A DNA stretch of 64,000 bases from Cohnella rhizoplanae. Its GTDB lineage: Bacteria > Bacillota > Bacilli > Paenibacillales > Paenibacillaceae. The stretch is from NCBI RefSeq assembly GCF_948329515.1, contig NZ_CAOJCN010000001.1, forward strand, positions 921,925 through 985,924, given 5' to 3'. This document shows, piece by piece, positions 11,244 through 20,076 of this stretch. The position numbers were made by a program, and so were the translations under genes. The notes below the pieces were generated by a model. The model searched no databases. It was not told the DNA's origin and saw nothing but the letters and a program-made list of their open reading frames with translations. How positions within the stretch are numbered: position 1 is the first letter of the stretch; every line of letters starts with the position of its first letter.

Positions 11244-12370
11244 ACGGGATTCGTGCCTCGCACCGCCTGCTCGACGGGGACATATTCGTATCCCAGCTCG
11301 CGCGCCACCGTTTCGTACGTCACGTGACCGCTGGCCGTGTTCACGCCGAGACGCAGCGCCGGGTTGTCCGCGACGGCTTGCCGAAGCCCTTGATTGGCCA
11401 TTTGCAAGGCATAGGGGACGGTCACGTTCGTGAGCGCCATCGTCGAGGTGCGCGGGACGGCGCCGGGCATATTGGCGACGGCATAGTGAATGACGCCGTG
11501 CTTCTCGAACGTCGGGTTGTCATGGGTCGTGACGCGGTCGATCGTCTCGAAGATACCGCCTTGGTCCACCGCGACGTCGACGACGACCGAACCGGCTTGC
11601 ATGCTGCGGATCATGTCCGCGGTCACGAGCTTCGGCGCTCTCGCCCCTGGGATCAGCACCGCGCCGATGCACAGGTCCGCGTCGGATACCGCCTCGGCAA
11701 TATGAGAAGGGCTCGACATCAACGTCGTCACGCCGGCGCCGAACAGGTCGTCCAGCTGACGCAGGCGTTCCGCGTCCTTATCCAATATCGTCACTCGCGC
11801 CCCCAGACCCACCGCGATCTTGGCGGCATTCGTGCCGACGACGCCTCCGCCGATGATCGCCACATGGCCGCGCCTTACCCCCGGTACGCCGCCGAGCAGG
11901 ATTCCTTTGCCTCCATGGGGTTTCTCCAACAGCGCGGCACCGATCTGCACGGACATCCGTCCCGCGATCTCGCTCATCGGGGTGAGCAGCGGCAGCGCGC
12001 GCTGGACCGCGACGGTCTCGTAGGCTACGGCCGACATGCCCGACTGGACCAATGCTTGGACCAATTCGGGGTTCGCCGCCAGATGGAGGTAGGTGAACAG
12101 GAGGAGATCCTTGCGGAAATAAGCATATTCTTCGGGGACCGGTTCTTTGACCTTTAAGATCATATCCGCCGACTGCCAGACTTCGGATGCCTGATTCGCG
12201 ATCCGCGCGCCCGCAGCCGCAAACGCCTCGTTCCCGAAGCCGCTCCCGATGCCCGCATCTTTTTCGACGACGACCTGATGGCCGGCCAGCGCGAACGAAG
12301 CGACGCCTCCGGGGGTAAGCGCAATCCGGTTTTCGTTGTTTTTGATTTCCTTCGGCACTCCGATGATCAT
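11240..12370 (-). CDS. ald: Alanine dehydrogenase
   Basis: 376 residues. NAD-dependent L-alanine dehydrogenase converts alanine to pyruvate, ammonium and NADH in the cytoplasm and is used during growth on alanine and in sporulation. It begins [20 protein letters not shown], the classic family N-terminus. The substrate lysine is in [12 protein letters not shown], the catalytic His in TYLHLAAN, and the Rossmann loop is [12 protein letters not shown] (about residues 174-185). A longer frame up to 12418 exists, but ATG 12370 has AAGGGAG at proper distance and matches the family start. It is the first gene of an ald-alr operon. The neighbouring PucR gene resembles Bacillus AdeR, the known activator of ald. 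An inverted repeat covers its promoter and SD. Confidence 0.96.
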   Translation of the reverse strand: MIIGVPKEIKNNENRIALTPGGVASFALAGHQVVVEKDAGIGSGFGNEAFAAAGARIANQASEVWQSADMILKVKEPVPEEYAYFRKDLLLFTYLHLAANPELVQALVQSGMSAVAYETVAVQRALPLLTPMSEIAGRMSVQIGAALLEKPHGGKGILLGGVPGVRRGHVAIIGGGVVGTNAAKIAVGLGARVTILDKDAERLRQLDDLFGAGVTTLMSSPSHIAEAVSDADLCIGAVLIPGARAPKLVTADMIRSMQAGSVVVDVAVDQGGIFETIDRVTTHDNPTFEKHGVIHYAVANMPGAVPRTSTMALTNVTVPYALQMANQGLRQAVADNPALRLGVNTASGHVTYETVARELGYEYVPVEQAVRGTNPV

Positions 12371-12378
12371 GTCGACGA

Positions 12379-12415
12379 CTCCCTTATCGTTCTTTTTACC
12401 AATAGTATAAGGGAG
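12379..12415 (-). promoter_or_regulatory. ald promoter/operator: -10 box inside a perfect 9-bp inverted repeat
   Basis: Arms 12379-12387 and 12407-12415 are perfect complements (CTCCCTTAT / ATAAGGGAG) separated by 19 nt. The distal arm overlaps a minus-strand TATACT -10 (12409-12404), and the proximal arm contains the GGGAG Shine-Dalgarno of ald. No good -35 is visible, which fits an activator-dependent promoter. It could be the AdeR-like operator or, if transcription starts further up, an SD-sequestering hairpin. Confidence 0.5.
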
Positions 12416-12472
12416 CATGGCCGGCGCCGGTTTGTTGGAAAAAGAGAATCGGCGGAGGAGGCTTTGTGGTTT

Positions 12473-13702
12473 TTAACGAAGACGCCTGGCTTTGAGCTCC
12501 AGGTAGCAGGTGACCTTGTCGTCCATGCGGTCCAGGTCGATGCCTCCGATATGCGAGATCCGCTTCAGACGGTAGCTTAGCGTATTTTCGTGGATGTGCA
12601 GCGCTTCCGCCGACGCCTTCAGGTTGCTGTCCTGGCAGAGGTAGACCTCCAGCGTGCGCAGGAGCTCGCCGTTATGCTCAAGGTCGTAGTTCTCGAGCAG
12701 ACGCAGGCTCTCATTGACGTAGGGATGCGCCAGACGATGGTGCTCTACGGCCGGCAGCAGGCGGTAAAAGCCCAGATCCGTATAGTACTGGACCTTCTTC
12801 AGCTCGACGGGAAAACGCTGCCTAAGCCGGATGACGGCCACCGCTTCCTCGCAGCTTGCCGATACCCGCGAATAGTCGTCGTAGACGGAGCCGATGCCTC
12901 CCGCGAGCGGGGCGCTTTCGAAGCGCTGCGTCATTTGCTCGGTTAACCGCGTCAGCGCCGGGATGGACGGCCCCTTCGTCAGACGGGCGGGGAGGGCCTC
13001 GAGCAGGATCAGCCGGTCGCGATCGATCGCATGCAGCGCGATCTGTCCCTGGAGCGTCGTCGTGATAAGGTACTGGATCTGCTGCTGCTGCTTGTCGGCG
13101 ATCTCCGCGGGGAACGGCAGCACGTTCACGCAGAAATAAGCGGGCAGGGAGAGCCCCAGCTCGTCGGCCCGCCGCCGGACATCGGCATCGGATCCCACGT
13201 CGCCGGAGAGAAGCTGCCGGAAAAACTCCTGCTGGCTCTGCTCCGCCCTGCGGTGCGTCATATGAAGCTGCAGCAGCTTGGTCTTCGCCGCCTGGGCCGC
13301 CTGGACCAATTGACCGAAAAGGAAGGCTTGCGGCAGCGGGTCCTCTCCGGTCACGATCCATATATATCCCAATATTTGATTTTCCTTGCGGATGGCGATC
13401 GCGATCCGGTCGCCGAGACCGATCTCGCCGATCGAGGCGATCCGGAGAGGTCCTTCGCTCTTCATCAGTCTCGGAATCGCGCCCTCCCGCCATAAAGCCT
13501 GAATGACCTTGTCGGGCACCCGCTTGCCGATAATGGTAGAGATGCGTGCCGGGTCCGTCTCGGCGTGGTGGGAGCTATATGCGATCAATTTATGATTGGC
13601 GTCCTCGATCGTGACGGAGCATTGCAATTCTTCGCTGATCGTGTCGGCCAGCTGCTCCAGACTGTCGAAGCTTCGCTCGAAGGGCTCTTTGTCGTTCCTC
13701 AT
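12473..13702 (-). CDS. PucR-family transcriptional regulator, AdeR-like
   Basis: 409 residues. The N-terminal about 130 residues form a PucR/GAF-like sensing region (EELQCSVTIEDANHKLIAYSS). A GGDEF-like CdaR central region follows (about 170-310), and a C-terminal PucR helix-turn-helix (about 345-400, SLKASAEALHIHENTLSYRLKRI pattern with NTLSYRL as recognition helix). Start ATG 13702 has GGGGAG 8 nt upstream. It lies directly downstream of ald-alr on the same strand and divergent from the aminotransferase operon at 13933. In Bacillus subtilis the PucR-type AdeR activates ald, so that role is the first guess; control of the divergent catabolic operon is equally possible. The sensed ligand cannot be read from sequence. 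Confidence 0.88.
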   Translation of the reverse strand: MRNDKEPFERSFDSLEQLADTISEELQCSVTIEDANHKLIAYSSHHAETDPARISTIIGKRVPDKVIQALWREGAIPRLMKSEGPLRIASIGEIGLGDRIAIAIRKENQILGYIWIVTGEDPLPQAFLFGQLVQAAQAAKTKLLQLHMTHRRAEQSQQEFFRQLLSGDVGSDADVRRRADELGLSLPAYFCVNVLPFPAEIADKQQQQIQYLITTTLQGQIALHAIDRDRLILLEALPARLTKGPSIPALTRLTEQMTQRFESAPLAGGIGSVYDDYSRVSASCEEAVAVIRLRQRFPVELKKVQYYTDLGFYRLLPAVEHHRLAHPYVNESLRLLENYDLEHNGELLRTLEVYLCQDSNLKASAEALHIHENTLSYRLKRISHIGGIDLDRMDDKVTCYLELKARRLR

Positions 13703-13932
13703 GCGCTTAACTCCCCAAACGAAATGAATGCGGTCAACTTTCTTTTTAACATATTCGCCGAGACTGCACCATGTCCATCGCGCTTTTGTGCGGATTGCAC
13801 GTCAAAAAGTTAAATTCGGCTTATGATTTTCGTACAAAACTGACATAGTCGAAGGAACCGAAAAAAAGCTATGGTTAATGCAGAACGACGTGCATGGTAA
13901 CAGGCACCGCTGAAAAGAGGCGAAATCAAAGC

Positions 13933-15114
13933 ATGCTGCATTCATCCCGGCGGGTCGAGCAGATCCCGCCTTACGTGTTCGCGGAGATGAACAGGAAGAA
14001 GGAGCAAATGATCAAAGCCGGGGTCGATGTCATCGATCTGGGCATCGGCGATCCGGATTTGCCCACGCCGCGTCCGATCGTCGACAAGCTGATCGAGGAG
14101 ATGCAGGATCCGGCCAACCTGAAATACCCCAGCTTTATCGGCTGCGCGGAATTCCGGAGCGCTGTTGCGGATTTCTACCGGCGTACGTATAACGTCGAGC
14201 TCGACCCCGACACCGAAGTGCTCGCGCTGATCGGGTCCAAGGAAGGGATCGCCCATCTCATCCCCGCGCTCGTAGACCCCGGCGATATCGTGCTCGTGCC
14301 CGATCCGAGCTACCCCGTCTATCGCATGGCGACGGAGATCGCGGGCGGGCTGCCCTACAGCATGCCGCTGACCGCGGATAACGGCTTCGTGCCCAGGTTC
14401 GAGGACATTCCCGGCGATGCGGCGCAACGGGCCAAGCTGATGTTCCTCAACTATCCGGGCAACCCGACCTCGGCGACGGTAGACCTCGACTGCTTCGAGC
14501 GCGCCGTCTCTTACGCCCGCGCGCACGGGATCGCGATCGCGCACGATTCCGCGTACGGCATGGTCACATTCGGCGGCTATAAGGCCCCGAGCATCCTGCA
14601 GGCGCGAGGAGCGAAGGAGATCGCGATCGAGTTCGGCTCCTTGTCCAAAACCTACAATATGACGGGATGGCGCATCGGCTACGCGGTGGGAAATAAAAAG
14701 CTCATCAAGTCGTTGTCCGTGATCAAGAGCAATATGGACTCCGGTCCGTTCACGCCGATCCAGAAGGCGGCCGCGTTCGCTCTGCGCGGCGATACAAGCG
14801 ATATCGTCGCGCGCAACCGGATCTACCGGGAGCGGATGGACGTCGTCATCGAAGGTCTCGCCGCGATCGGCGTCAAGGTCGATCCGCCCCGAGGCAGCTT
14901 CTTCGTCTGGGCGCCTGTCCCTGCCGGATATACGTCGGCGGCGTTCGTCACCCGCGTCATGGAGCAGACCGGGGTCATGCTCACGCCGGGTCCGGCATTC
15001 GGTCCCGCCGGAGAAGGCTACTTCAGAATTTCCGTATCCGTGCCGAGCGACCGGCTGTCAGAGGCCATGAACCGCATCCGGCTAAAATTAAAAATCGATG
15101 GAGGCCAACCATGA
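13933..15114 (+). CDS. PLP-dependent aminotransferase, class I/II (LL-diaminopimelate aminotransferase-like)
   Basis: 393 residues, fold-type I aminotransferase. Seen motifs: N-terminal IPPYVFAEMN, substrate loop DLGIGDPDLPTP, NYPGNPTSA for the PLP ring, AHDSAYG with the cofactor aspartate/tyrosine, and the Schiff-base lysine in FGSLSKTYNMTGWRIG (about residue 238). The C-terminal arginine is in GEGYFRISVSVP. Start ATG 13933 matches the family length; the longer ATG at 13894 lacks an SD. It overlaps the aldehyde dehydrogenase gene by 4 nt (ATGA). Proteins of this clade are usually named DapL-like, but in this block with a lysine-dehydrogenase-like gene a role as 2-aminoadipate or alanine transaminase is plausible. 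Substrate is uncertain. Confidence 0.85.
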   Translation: MLHSSRRVEQIPPYVFAEMNRKKEQMIKAGVDVIDLGIGDPDLPTPRPIVDKLIEEMQDPANLKYPSFIGCAEFRSAVADFYRRTYNVELDPDTEVLALIGSKEGIAHLIPALVDPGDIVLVPDPSYPVYRMATEIAGGLPYSMPLTADNGFVPRFEDIPGDAAQRAKLMFLNYPGNPTSATVDLDCFERAVSYARAHGIAIAHDSAYGMVTFGGYKAPSILQARGAKEIAIEFGSLSKTYNMTGWRIGYAVGNKKLIKSLSVIKSNMDSGPFTPIQKAAAFALRGDTSDIVARNRIYRERMDVVIEGLAAIGVKVDPPRGSFFVWAPVPAGYTSAAFVTRVMEQTGVMLTPGPAFGPAGEGYFRISVSVPSDRLSEAMNRIRLKLKIDGGQP

Positions 15115-16592
15115 AAAAAATATTGAACTACATTAACGGCAGCTGGACGGAATCGTCGTCGGGAAAATTCCTGCCCGTCACGAATCCCGCCACGGGAGAA
15201 ATACTCGGGGAAGTGACGCAATCTACGGCGGAGGAGGTCGACCTGGCCGTCCAGGCGGCGATCGCCGCGCAGAAGTCCTGGCGGCTCGTGCCCGCCCCGG
15301 AGCGTGCCGAGGTCCTGTACCAAGTCGCGCATCTGCTCAAGGCTCGCAAGGAAGAACTCGCGCAAATTCTGACGAGCGAGATGGGCAAGGTCATCGACGA
15401 AGGCAGAGGCGAGGTTCAGGAAGCGATCGACATGGCCTACTATATGGCGGGCGAAGGCCGGCGCCTGTTCGGGGATACGGTTCCGTCCGAGCTTCGCAAT
15501 AAGTTCGCCATGAGCGTGCGGGTGCCCGTCGGCGTCGCCGGGCTCATCACCCCCTGGAACTTCCCGATCGCGATCGCGTCCTGGAAGTCGCTGCCGGCGC
15601 TGGTCGCAGGCAATGCCGTCGTCTGGAAGCCGGCCTCCGAGACGCCGATGATCGCCGCCGAATTCGCGAAGCTCTACGAAGAAGCGGGGCTACCGGCGGG
15701 CTTGGTGAATCTCGTCCATGGTTCCGGCAGCGTCGTCGGAAATGCGATGGTCGAGCATCCGGGCATAGATCTGATCTCCTTCACGGGCTCCAACGAGGTC
15801 GGGAAGCGGATCAACGCACAGGCAGGCGCGCTGCTGAAGAGAACGTCACTGGAGATGGGCGGCAAAAACGCGGTTATCGTGATGGACGACGCCGACCTCG
15901 ATCTGGCGGTAGACGGCATTTTGTGGAGCGCCTTCGGCACGAGCGGGCAGCGCTGCACGGCCTGCAGCCGGGTCATCGCGCACGAATCGGTCAAGGAAGA
16001 GTTGGAAAGCAAGCTGCTGGCGCGTATGAAGGGACTTAAGCTCGGCAACGGGCTCGATCAGTCCGTGCAAGTGGGGCCGGTAATCAACCGGGGCTCGCTC
16101 GACCGCATCGATTCGTATATCCGTGTCGGCGTCGAGGAAGGCGCGAAGCTGCTGGTCGGCGGCAAACCGGCGACGGAGGGCGGTCTCGCGAACGGCAGCT
16201 TCTATGAACCCACGCTGTTCACGGATGTAATGCCCGATATGCGGATCGCCATGGAGGAGATCTTCGGGCCGGTCGTATCGATCATCCCGGTCGGCAGCCT
16301 CGAAGAGGCGATCGAGGTGAACAACCGCGTGGAGTTCGGCCTGTCGAGCTCGATTTTCACCCGCGATATCAACCGCGCCTACCAGGCGATGCGCGATCTG
16401 GACACGGGGATCGTCTACGTGAACGCGGGGACGTCCGGCGCCGAGATCCATCTGCCGTTCGGCGGCACCAAGGGCACGGGCAACGGACATCGGGATTCCG
16501 GCGTCGCTTCGCTCGACGTATACACGGAATGGAAGTCTATCTATGTCGACTACAGCGGCAAGCTGCAGCGCGCGCAGATCGATAACTATTAA
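15111..16592 (+). CDS. NAD(P)-dependent aldehyde dehydrogenase, probable semialdehyde dehydrogenase
   Basis: 493 residues, full-length ALDH superfamily. The oxyanion asparagine is in TPWNFPIA (about residue 150), the cofactor motif is [10 protein letters not shown], the general-base glutamate is in LEMGGKNA (about 251), and the catalytic cysteine is in [12 protein letters not shown] (about 285). The tail [18 protein letters not shown], with a conserved [11 protein letters not shown] end, resembles the clade used for alpha-aminoadipate or ketoglutaric semialdehyde oxidation. Start ATG overlaps the aminotransferase stop by 4 nt, so the two are translationally coupled. The stop codon overlaps that of the convergent CdaR-type regulator by 4 nt. 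Inferred substrate in this context is 2-aminoadipate 6-semialdehyde. Confidence 0.88.
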   Translation: MKKILNYINGSWTESSSGKFLPVTNPATGEILGEVTQSTAEEVDLAVQAAIAAQKSWRLVPAPERAEVLYQVAHLLKARKEELAQILTSEMGKVIDEGRGEVQEAIDMAYYMAGEGRRLFGDTVPSELRNKFAMSVRVPVGVAGLITPWNFPIAIASWKSLPALVAGNAVVWKPASETPMIAAEFAKLYEEAGLPAGLVNLVHGSGSVVGNAMVEHPGIDLISFTGSNEVGKRINAQAGALLKRTSLEMGGKNAVIVMDDADLDLAVDGILWSAFGTSGQRCTACSRVIAHESVKEELESKLLARMKGLKLGNGLDQSVQVGPVINRGSLDRIDSYIRVGVEEGAKLLVGGKPATEGGLANGSFYEPTLFTDVMPDMRIAMEEIFGPVVSIIPVGSLEEAIEVNNRVEFGLSSSIFTRDINRAYQAMRDLDTGIVYVNAGTSGAEIHLPFGGTKGTGNGHRDSGVASLDVYTEWKSIYVDYSGKLQRAQIDNY

Positions 16593-17776
16593 TCCCTGGC
16601 GTTGCGGATCGCCATAAAGAGCAGCAGACTGTGCTCGAAGGTAGAGAGATCGAGGCCGGTGAGCTCCGAGAGCTTATCCAGCCTGTATACCAGCGAATTC
16701 CGGTGGATGAACAACGTGCGCGCGGTCTCGCTGAGGTTCAGATTGCACTTGCAATACGTCAGGAACGTCGCCGACAAAGTCTCATAATTGCCGTGGCTGC
16801 GCAGCTCGCTCAGCATCTCCGAGAATTTGTCCGCGACGGCCGGCGTCAGTTCTTTCGTCAGCAGCTCCAGCGTGATTTCCCAATCGTTATAGTGATAGAA
16901 TGGGTGGGACATCTGGGTTCTTTTCCCGATTTTAAGCGTCCGGATCGCATTTTCGTAGGATTGCTTGATCCCGGCAGCGCCGCTCATCAGGTTGCCGAGC
17001 GCGACGGCCGCGCTGGCTTGATGCTTTTCATGGAGAAATTGATTAAGCCTGCGCACCCGCTGTTCGGTCTTCTCGATGAAGGCGTCCCGATCTTGAGGCT
17101 GCACGGTCTTGAGTACGATCAACTGCTCGAGATTGAGCAGGGAGAAGATATCCTGGCGATGATCGACGAATAGGCGCTTGACCTGCTCGATGAGCTCCTT
17201 CTGAAAATACGGGAACGAATACTTGTCCAGGCTGCCTTCTCGTCCCGGCAAGTGGAGAGAGAGCAGATCCAGCTCGATCACGATGCAGACGCGCTCGAGG
17301 TCGAAGCGATAGCCGAGCATCCTGCCGTATTCGATCATCGGCTCGGTATCGTCGGCATGATTGGAGAACAGCAAATATTGAACCAGCGTATCGAGCGCTT
17401 TGGTCTCGAGTACCGTCGTTTCTTTTTTGAACGATTCGTGGAACATGAGTTCGACATGGCTTTTGACCAATTGAACGTATTTCTTGATCGATTCCGGCTC
17501 GCCGGCGATGCCGAGTACGCCGATGACGGCGTCGTTCAGCAGGATCGGCGTGGCGATGCCGGGCAGCACGTTGTCGAGCGCTTTGACGTCGCCGGCCTCA
17601 TAGGAGAGGGTCCGGTTTTTCCTCAGAACGTCGATCGAGGCGATGTGCAGGCTGCCCAGCCGACTGCGGTCGGTCGAGCCGATGATGTTCCCTTTTTCGT
17701 CCGTGATGATAATCGGATATTCGATAATCTCGCTCGTATGGTCGACGATCGTCTGGGCGATCTGGTCTAGTATCAT
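16589..17776 (-). CDS. CdaR-family (sugar-diacid recognition) transcriptional regulator
   Basis: 395 residues. The N-terminal 130 residues match the diacid-recognition domain of CdaR-like regulators (PIIITDEKGNIIGSTDRSRLG, PILLNDAVIGVLGIAG). A central region follows, then the C-terminal PucR-type HTH (about 340-392, NLSETARTLFIHRNSLVYRLDKL). CdaR of Escherichia coli activates genes for glucarate and glycerate use. Here the gene sits between the aminotransferase/ALDH pair and the hydroxyacid dehydrogenase genes, is divergent from the latter, and probably controls both. Dicarboxylates such as aminoadipate or oxoadipate would fit the diacid domain, but that is inference. ATG 17776 has AGGAG 10 nt upstream; a minus-strand TATAAT lies at 17821-17816. 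Confidence 0.87.
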   Translation of the reverse strand: MILDQIAQTIVDHTSEIIEYPIIITDEKGNIIGSTDRSRLGSLHIASIDVLRKNRTLSYEAGDVKALDNVLPGIATPILLNDAVIGVLGIAGEPESIKKYVQLVKSHVELMFHESFKKETTVLETKALDTLVQYLLFSNHADDTEPMIEYGRMLGYRFDLERVCIVIELDLLSLHLPGREGSLDKYSFPYFQKELIEQVKRLFVDHRQDIFSLLNLEQLIVLKTVQPQDRDAFIEKTEQRVRRLNQFLHEKHQASAAVALGNLMSGAAGIKQSYENAIRTLKIGKRTQMSHPFYHYNDWEITLELLTKELTPAVADKFSEMLSELRSHGNYETLSATFLTYCKCNLNLSETARTLFIHRNSLVYRLDKLSELTGLDLSTFEHSLLLFMAIRNARD

Positions 17777-17861
17777 GCGTGAATCGCTCCTGCCGGATGG
17801 CGTATTATGGAGCCCATTATAGCATGATTGCGGCGGCAGCAGGGCGGGAAAGGAGCCAGGG

Positions 17862-18866
17862 ATGGCGAAACCGAAAGTATTGCAAATTCTGTCGATGTAC
17901 CACGAAGCGGGACAACTCGTCCTAGAGGAAGGCGCGGAGGTGCTGCGGACGGATCGCTACGATATCCCGCATCTGTGCGAGATGGCCCGGCACGTCGACG
18001 GCATCGTGCTGCGCGCCCCGGCGCGGATCACGCGGGAGGTGATCGACGCGAATCCGCGGCTCAAGGTCATCTCCGGCGCAGGCGTCGGCCTCGACAACAT
18101 CGACGTGGCCTGCGCGACGGCGTACGGCATTCCCGTCCTCCATGCGCCGTCCGTCAATCGGGTGTCGACCGCGGAGCATGCGGTCATGCTGATGCTGGCG
18201 CTCGGCAAGTCCGTCGTTCGGCTGCACGGCGAGATGAGCAGGGGCCATTTCTCATCCCGCAGCGTCGTTCCCACCTATGAGCTGAGAGGCAAAAAAGCGG
18301 GCTTGATCGGGTTCGGCCAAATCGCGCGGGAGACGGCGAGAAGGCTGAAGCTCGGCTTCGAGATGGAAGTCGCCGCCTGGGTCAGGGAGAAGGACGAGAC
18401 GAAAAGCGGCATCGCCCGCGAGCTGGGCGTCGAACTTACGACGTCTCTATCGGATATCTTCGACGCGTCCGACTATGTATCCGTACATATCCCGCTCACG
18501 GCCGAGACGCGGCATCTGATCGACCGAAGCCTGCTTGGCAGAATGAAGCCGACGGCTTACTTCATCAACACGGCGCGCGGCGCCGTCGTGAATCAAGAAG
18601 ACCTGTACGCAGCGCTGGCGGAAGGGCGAATCGCAGGCGCTGGGCTTGACGTATTCGATCCGGAGCCTCCCGCGGCAGACCTCCCGCTCTTGTCGCTGCC
18701 GAACGTAATCGTAACGCCCCACGTGGGGGGCACGACCGTCGAGTGCAACTATATCACGTCGACGACGGTCGCCCGCAACGTCCTTCGCGCGCTGCGGGGG
18801 GAGACGCCGGAGTACGTCGGAAATCCGGAAGTGCTGACGCAAGCAAGAGATAGACAAACGCCGTAA
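17862..18866 (+). CDS. D-isomer-specific 2-hydroxyacid dehydrogenase
   Basis: 334 residues. The Rossmann domain is in the middle (GLIGFGQIARETARRL, about residue 145). The catalytic trio is visible: Arg in INTARGAVV, Glu in DVFDPEPP, His in VTPHVGG. The family reduces 2-oxo acids or oxidises D-2-hydroxy acids with NAD(P) and includes phosphoglycerate dehydrogenase-like enzymes. This one lacks the ACT regulatory domain of SerA, so serine biosynthesis is unlikely. ATG 17862 has AAAGGAG upstream. It is the first gene of a probable operon with the lysine-dehydrogenase-like protein and a permease. Its oxo-acid substrate may be the product of the aminotransferase in this block. Confidence 0.88.
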   Translation: MAKPKVLQILSMYHEAGQLVLEEGAEVLRTDRYDIPHLCEMARHVDGIVLRAPARITREVIDANPRLKVISGAGVGLDNIDVACATAYGIPVLHAPSVNRVSTAEHAVMLMLALGKSVVRLHGEMSRGHFSSRSVVPTYELRGKKAGLIGFGQIARETARRLKLGFEMEVAAWVREKDETKSGIARELGVELTTSLSDIFDASDYVSVHIPLTAETRHLIDRSLLGRMKPTAYFINTARGAVVNQEDLYAALAEGRIAGAGLDVFDPEPPAADLPLLSLPNVIVTPHVGGTTVECNYITSTTVARNVLRALRGETPEYVGNPEVLTQARDRQTP

Positions 18867-18905
18867 TACGGCTCCGGGAATAAAGGGAAAAAGGGGGAGA
18901 ATGCC

Positions 18906-20057
18906 GTGCGAGTCGTAGTATTGGGTACGGGAATGATCGGGAGCGTCATCGTCCGCGAGCTCGGCCAGGTCGCCTCGATCGACGAGGTCGTGGCCGTGGA
19001 TGCCGTAGCGGCGAGCGTGGCGAGGTGCGTAGCGGCGGCGGATTCGGCCAAGGTCTCCGGCATGTCGGCCGTACTGGACGACTATGACAGGATGGTCGAA
19101 CTGCTGCGCGGGGCGGACATCGCGGTCTCTTGCTTGCCGCATAGCTTGAGCCTGCTGGCGATCCGTGCCGCCATCGCGGCAAGATGCCACTTGATCGATC
19201 TGGTCGGCTCGAATTACGAGGAGAAAGCGGCGTTTGGCGAGAAGGCGCTCGAAGCCGGCGTGCTGGTCGTGCCCGGCGCCGGCGTGGCGCCAGGCATCGC
19301 GAATTTCCTGGCCGCCCGCGGGATCGAGCTGCTCGACGAGGCGGACGAGGCCGTCATGCTATGCGGCGGACTGCCGCGGCATCCGCTCCCGCCGCTCTGG
19401 TATCAGGTCGTCTTCCGGTTGGAGAGCCTGCTCGGACTATGCACCAAGCCGGCGCTCGCCGTAGAGAACGGCGAACTCGTGAAGCTGCCGCCGCTGACGC
19501 GCCTTGAGCGGCTGCGATTCCCCGATCCGGTCGGCGATTGCGAAGCCGTGGTCACGGACGCGCACAGCACGGCGTATACGCTGCGGTCGAAGGTGAAGCG
19601 ATTGTACGAGAAGACGGTGCGATACAAGGGGCATTGGGAAAAAATGAGCGTGCTCGCCGAGCTGGGCTTCCTGGACGAGACGCCGATCGACGTAGACGGC
19701 GCGCTCGTCTCCCCGCAGCGGGTCGCGATCCCGCTGCTGGAACGGAAGATGAAGGGCGGCTCGAACGAGGATATGACCGTATTGCGCGTCACGGTCACTG
19801 GAACCCGGGGCGGAAGACCGACCAAGCTGGAATGGGAGATGGTCGACGCGTACGACAGCGAACGGCAGATCACCTCCATGGCGAAAACGACGGGCTTCCC
19901 GGCCATCCTGCTGACGGAATGGATGGCGGAAGGCAAACTCGGCAAGCGCGGCGTGGCCGCGATCGAGGACGTCATTATCGGCGAGCATTTCGAACCTTTC
20001 GTACAGGAACTCGGGAACCGGGGAATCGCGATCTCGTTCAGAGAAGAGATACAGTAG
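18906..20057 (+). CDS. Saccharopine dehydrogenase family protein, probable L-lysine 6-dehydrogenase
   Basis: 383 residues. It has an N-terminal Rossmann fold (VVVLGTGMIGSVIVREL) and the saccharopine dehydrogenase C-terminal domain. The middle segment (PGAGVAPGIANFLAARG, GGLPRHPLPPLWYQVVF, YKTVRYKGH-like KTVRYKGHWEKM) follows the pattern I recall for Geobacillus LysDH, which oxidises lysine to 2-aminoadipate 6-semialdehyde (cyclising to piperideine-6-carboxylate) with NAD. Length also agrees, while true saccharopine-forming enzymes are often fused or differ here. GTG start at 18906, with GGGGAG about 5 nt upstream. The preceding hydroxyacid dehydrogenase ends 39 nt before. Family is sure; lysine as substrate is a well-motivated inference supported by the nearby semialdehyde dehydrogenase and aminotransferase. 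Confidence 0.8.
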   Translation: MRVVVLGTGMIGSVIVRELGQVASIDEVVAVDAVAASVARCVAAADSAKVSGMSAVLDDYDRMVELLRGADIAVSCLPHSLSLLAIRAAIAARCHLIDLVGSNYEEKAAFGEKALEAGVLVVPGAGVAPGIANFLAARGIELLDEADEAVMLCGGLPRHPLPPLWYQVVFRLESLLGLCTKPALAVENGELVKLPPLTRLERLRFPDPVGDCEAVVTDAHSTAYTLRSKVKRLYEKTVRYKGHWEKMSVLAELGFLDETPIDVDGALVSPQRVAIPLLERKMKGGSNEDMTVLRVTVTGTRGGRPTKLEWEMVDAYDSERQITSMAKTTGFPAILLTEWMAEGKLGKRGVAAIEDVIIGEHFEPFVQELGNRGIAISFREEIQ

Positions 20058-20076
20058 GGAAAGCGGGCCAATAAGG

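Noticed and set aside
13894..13932. Longer N-terminus for the aminotransferase from ATG 13894
   Set aside because: No SD before it, and the extra 13 residues do not match the family start.
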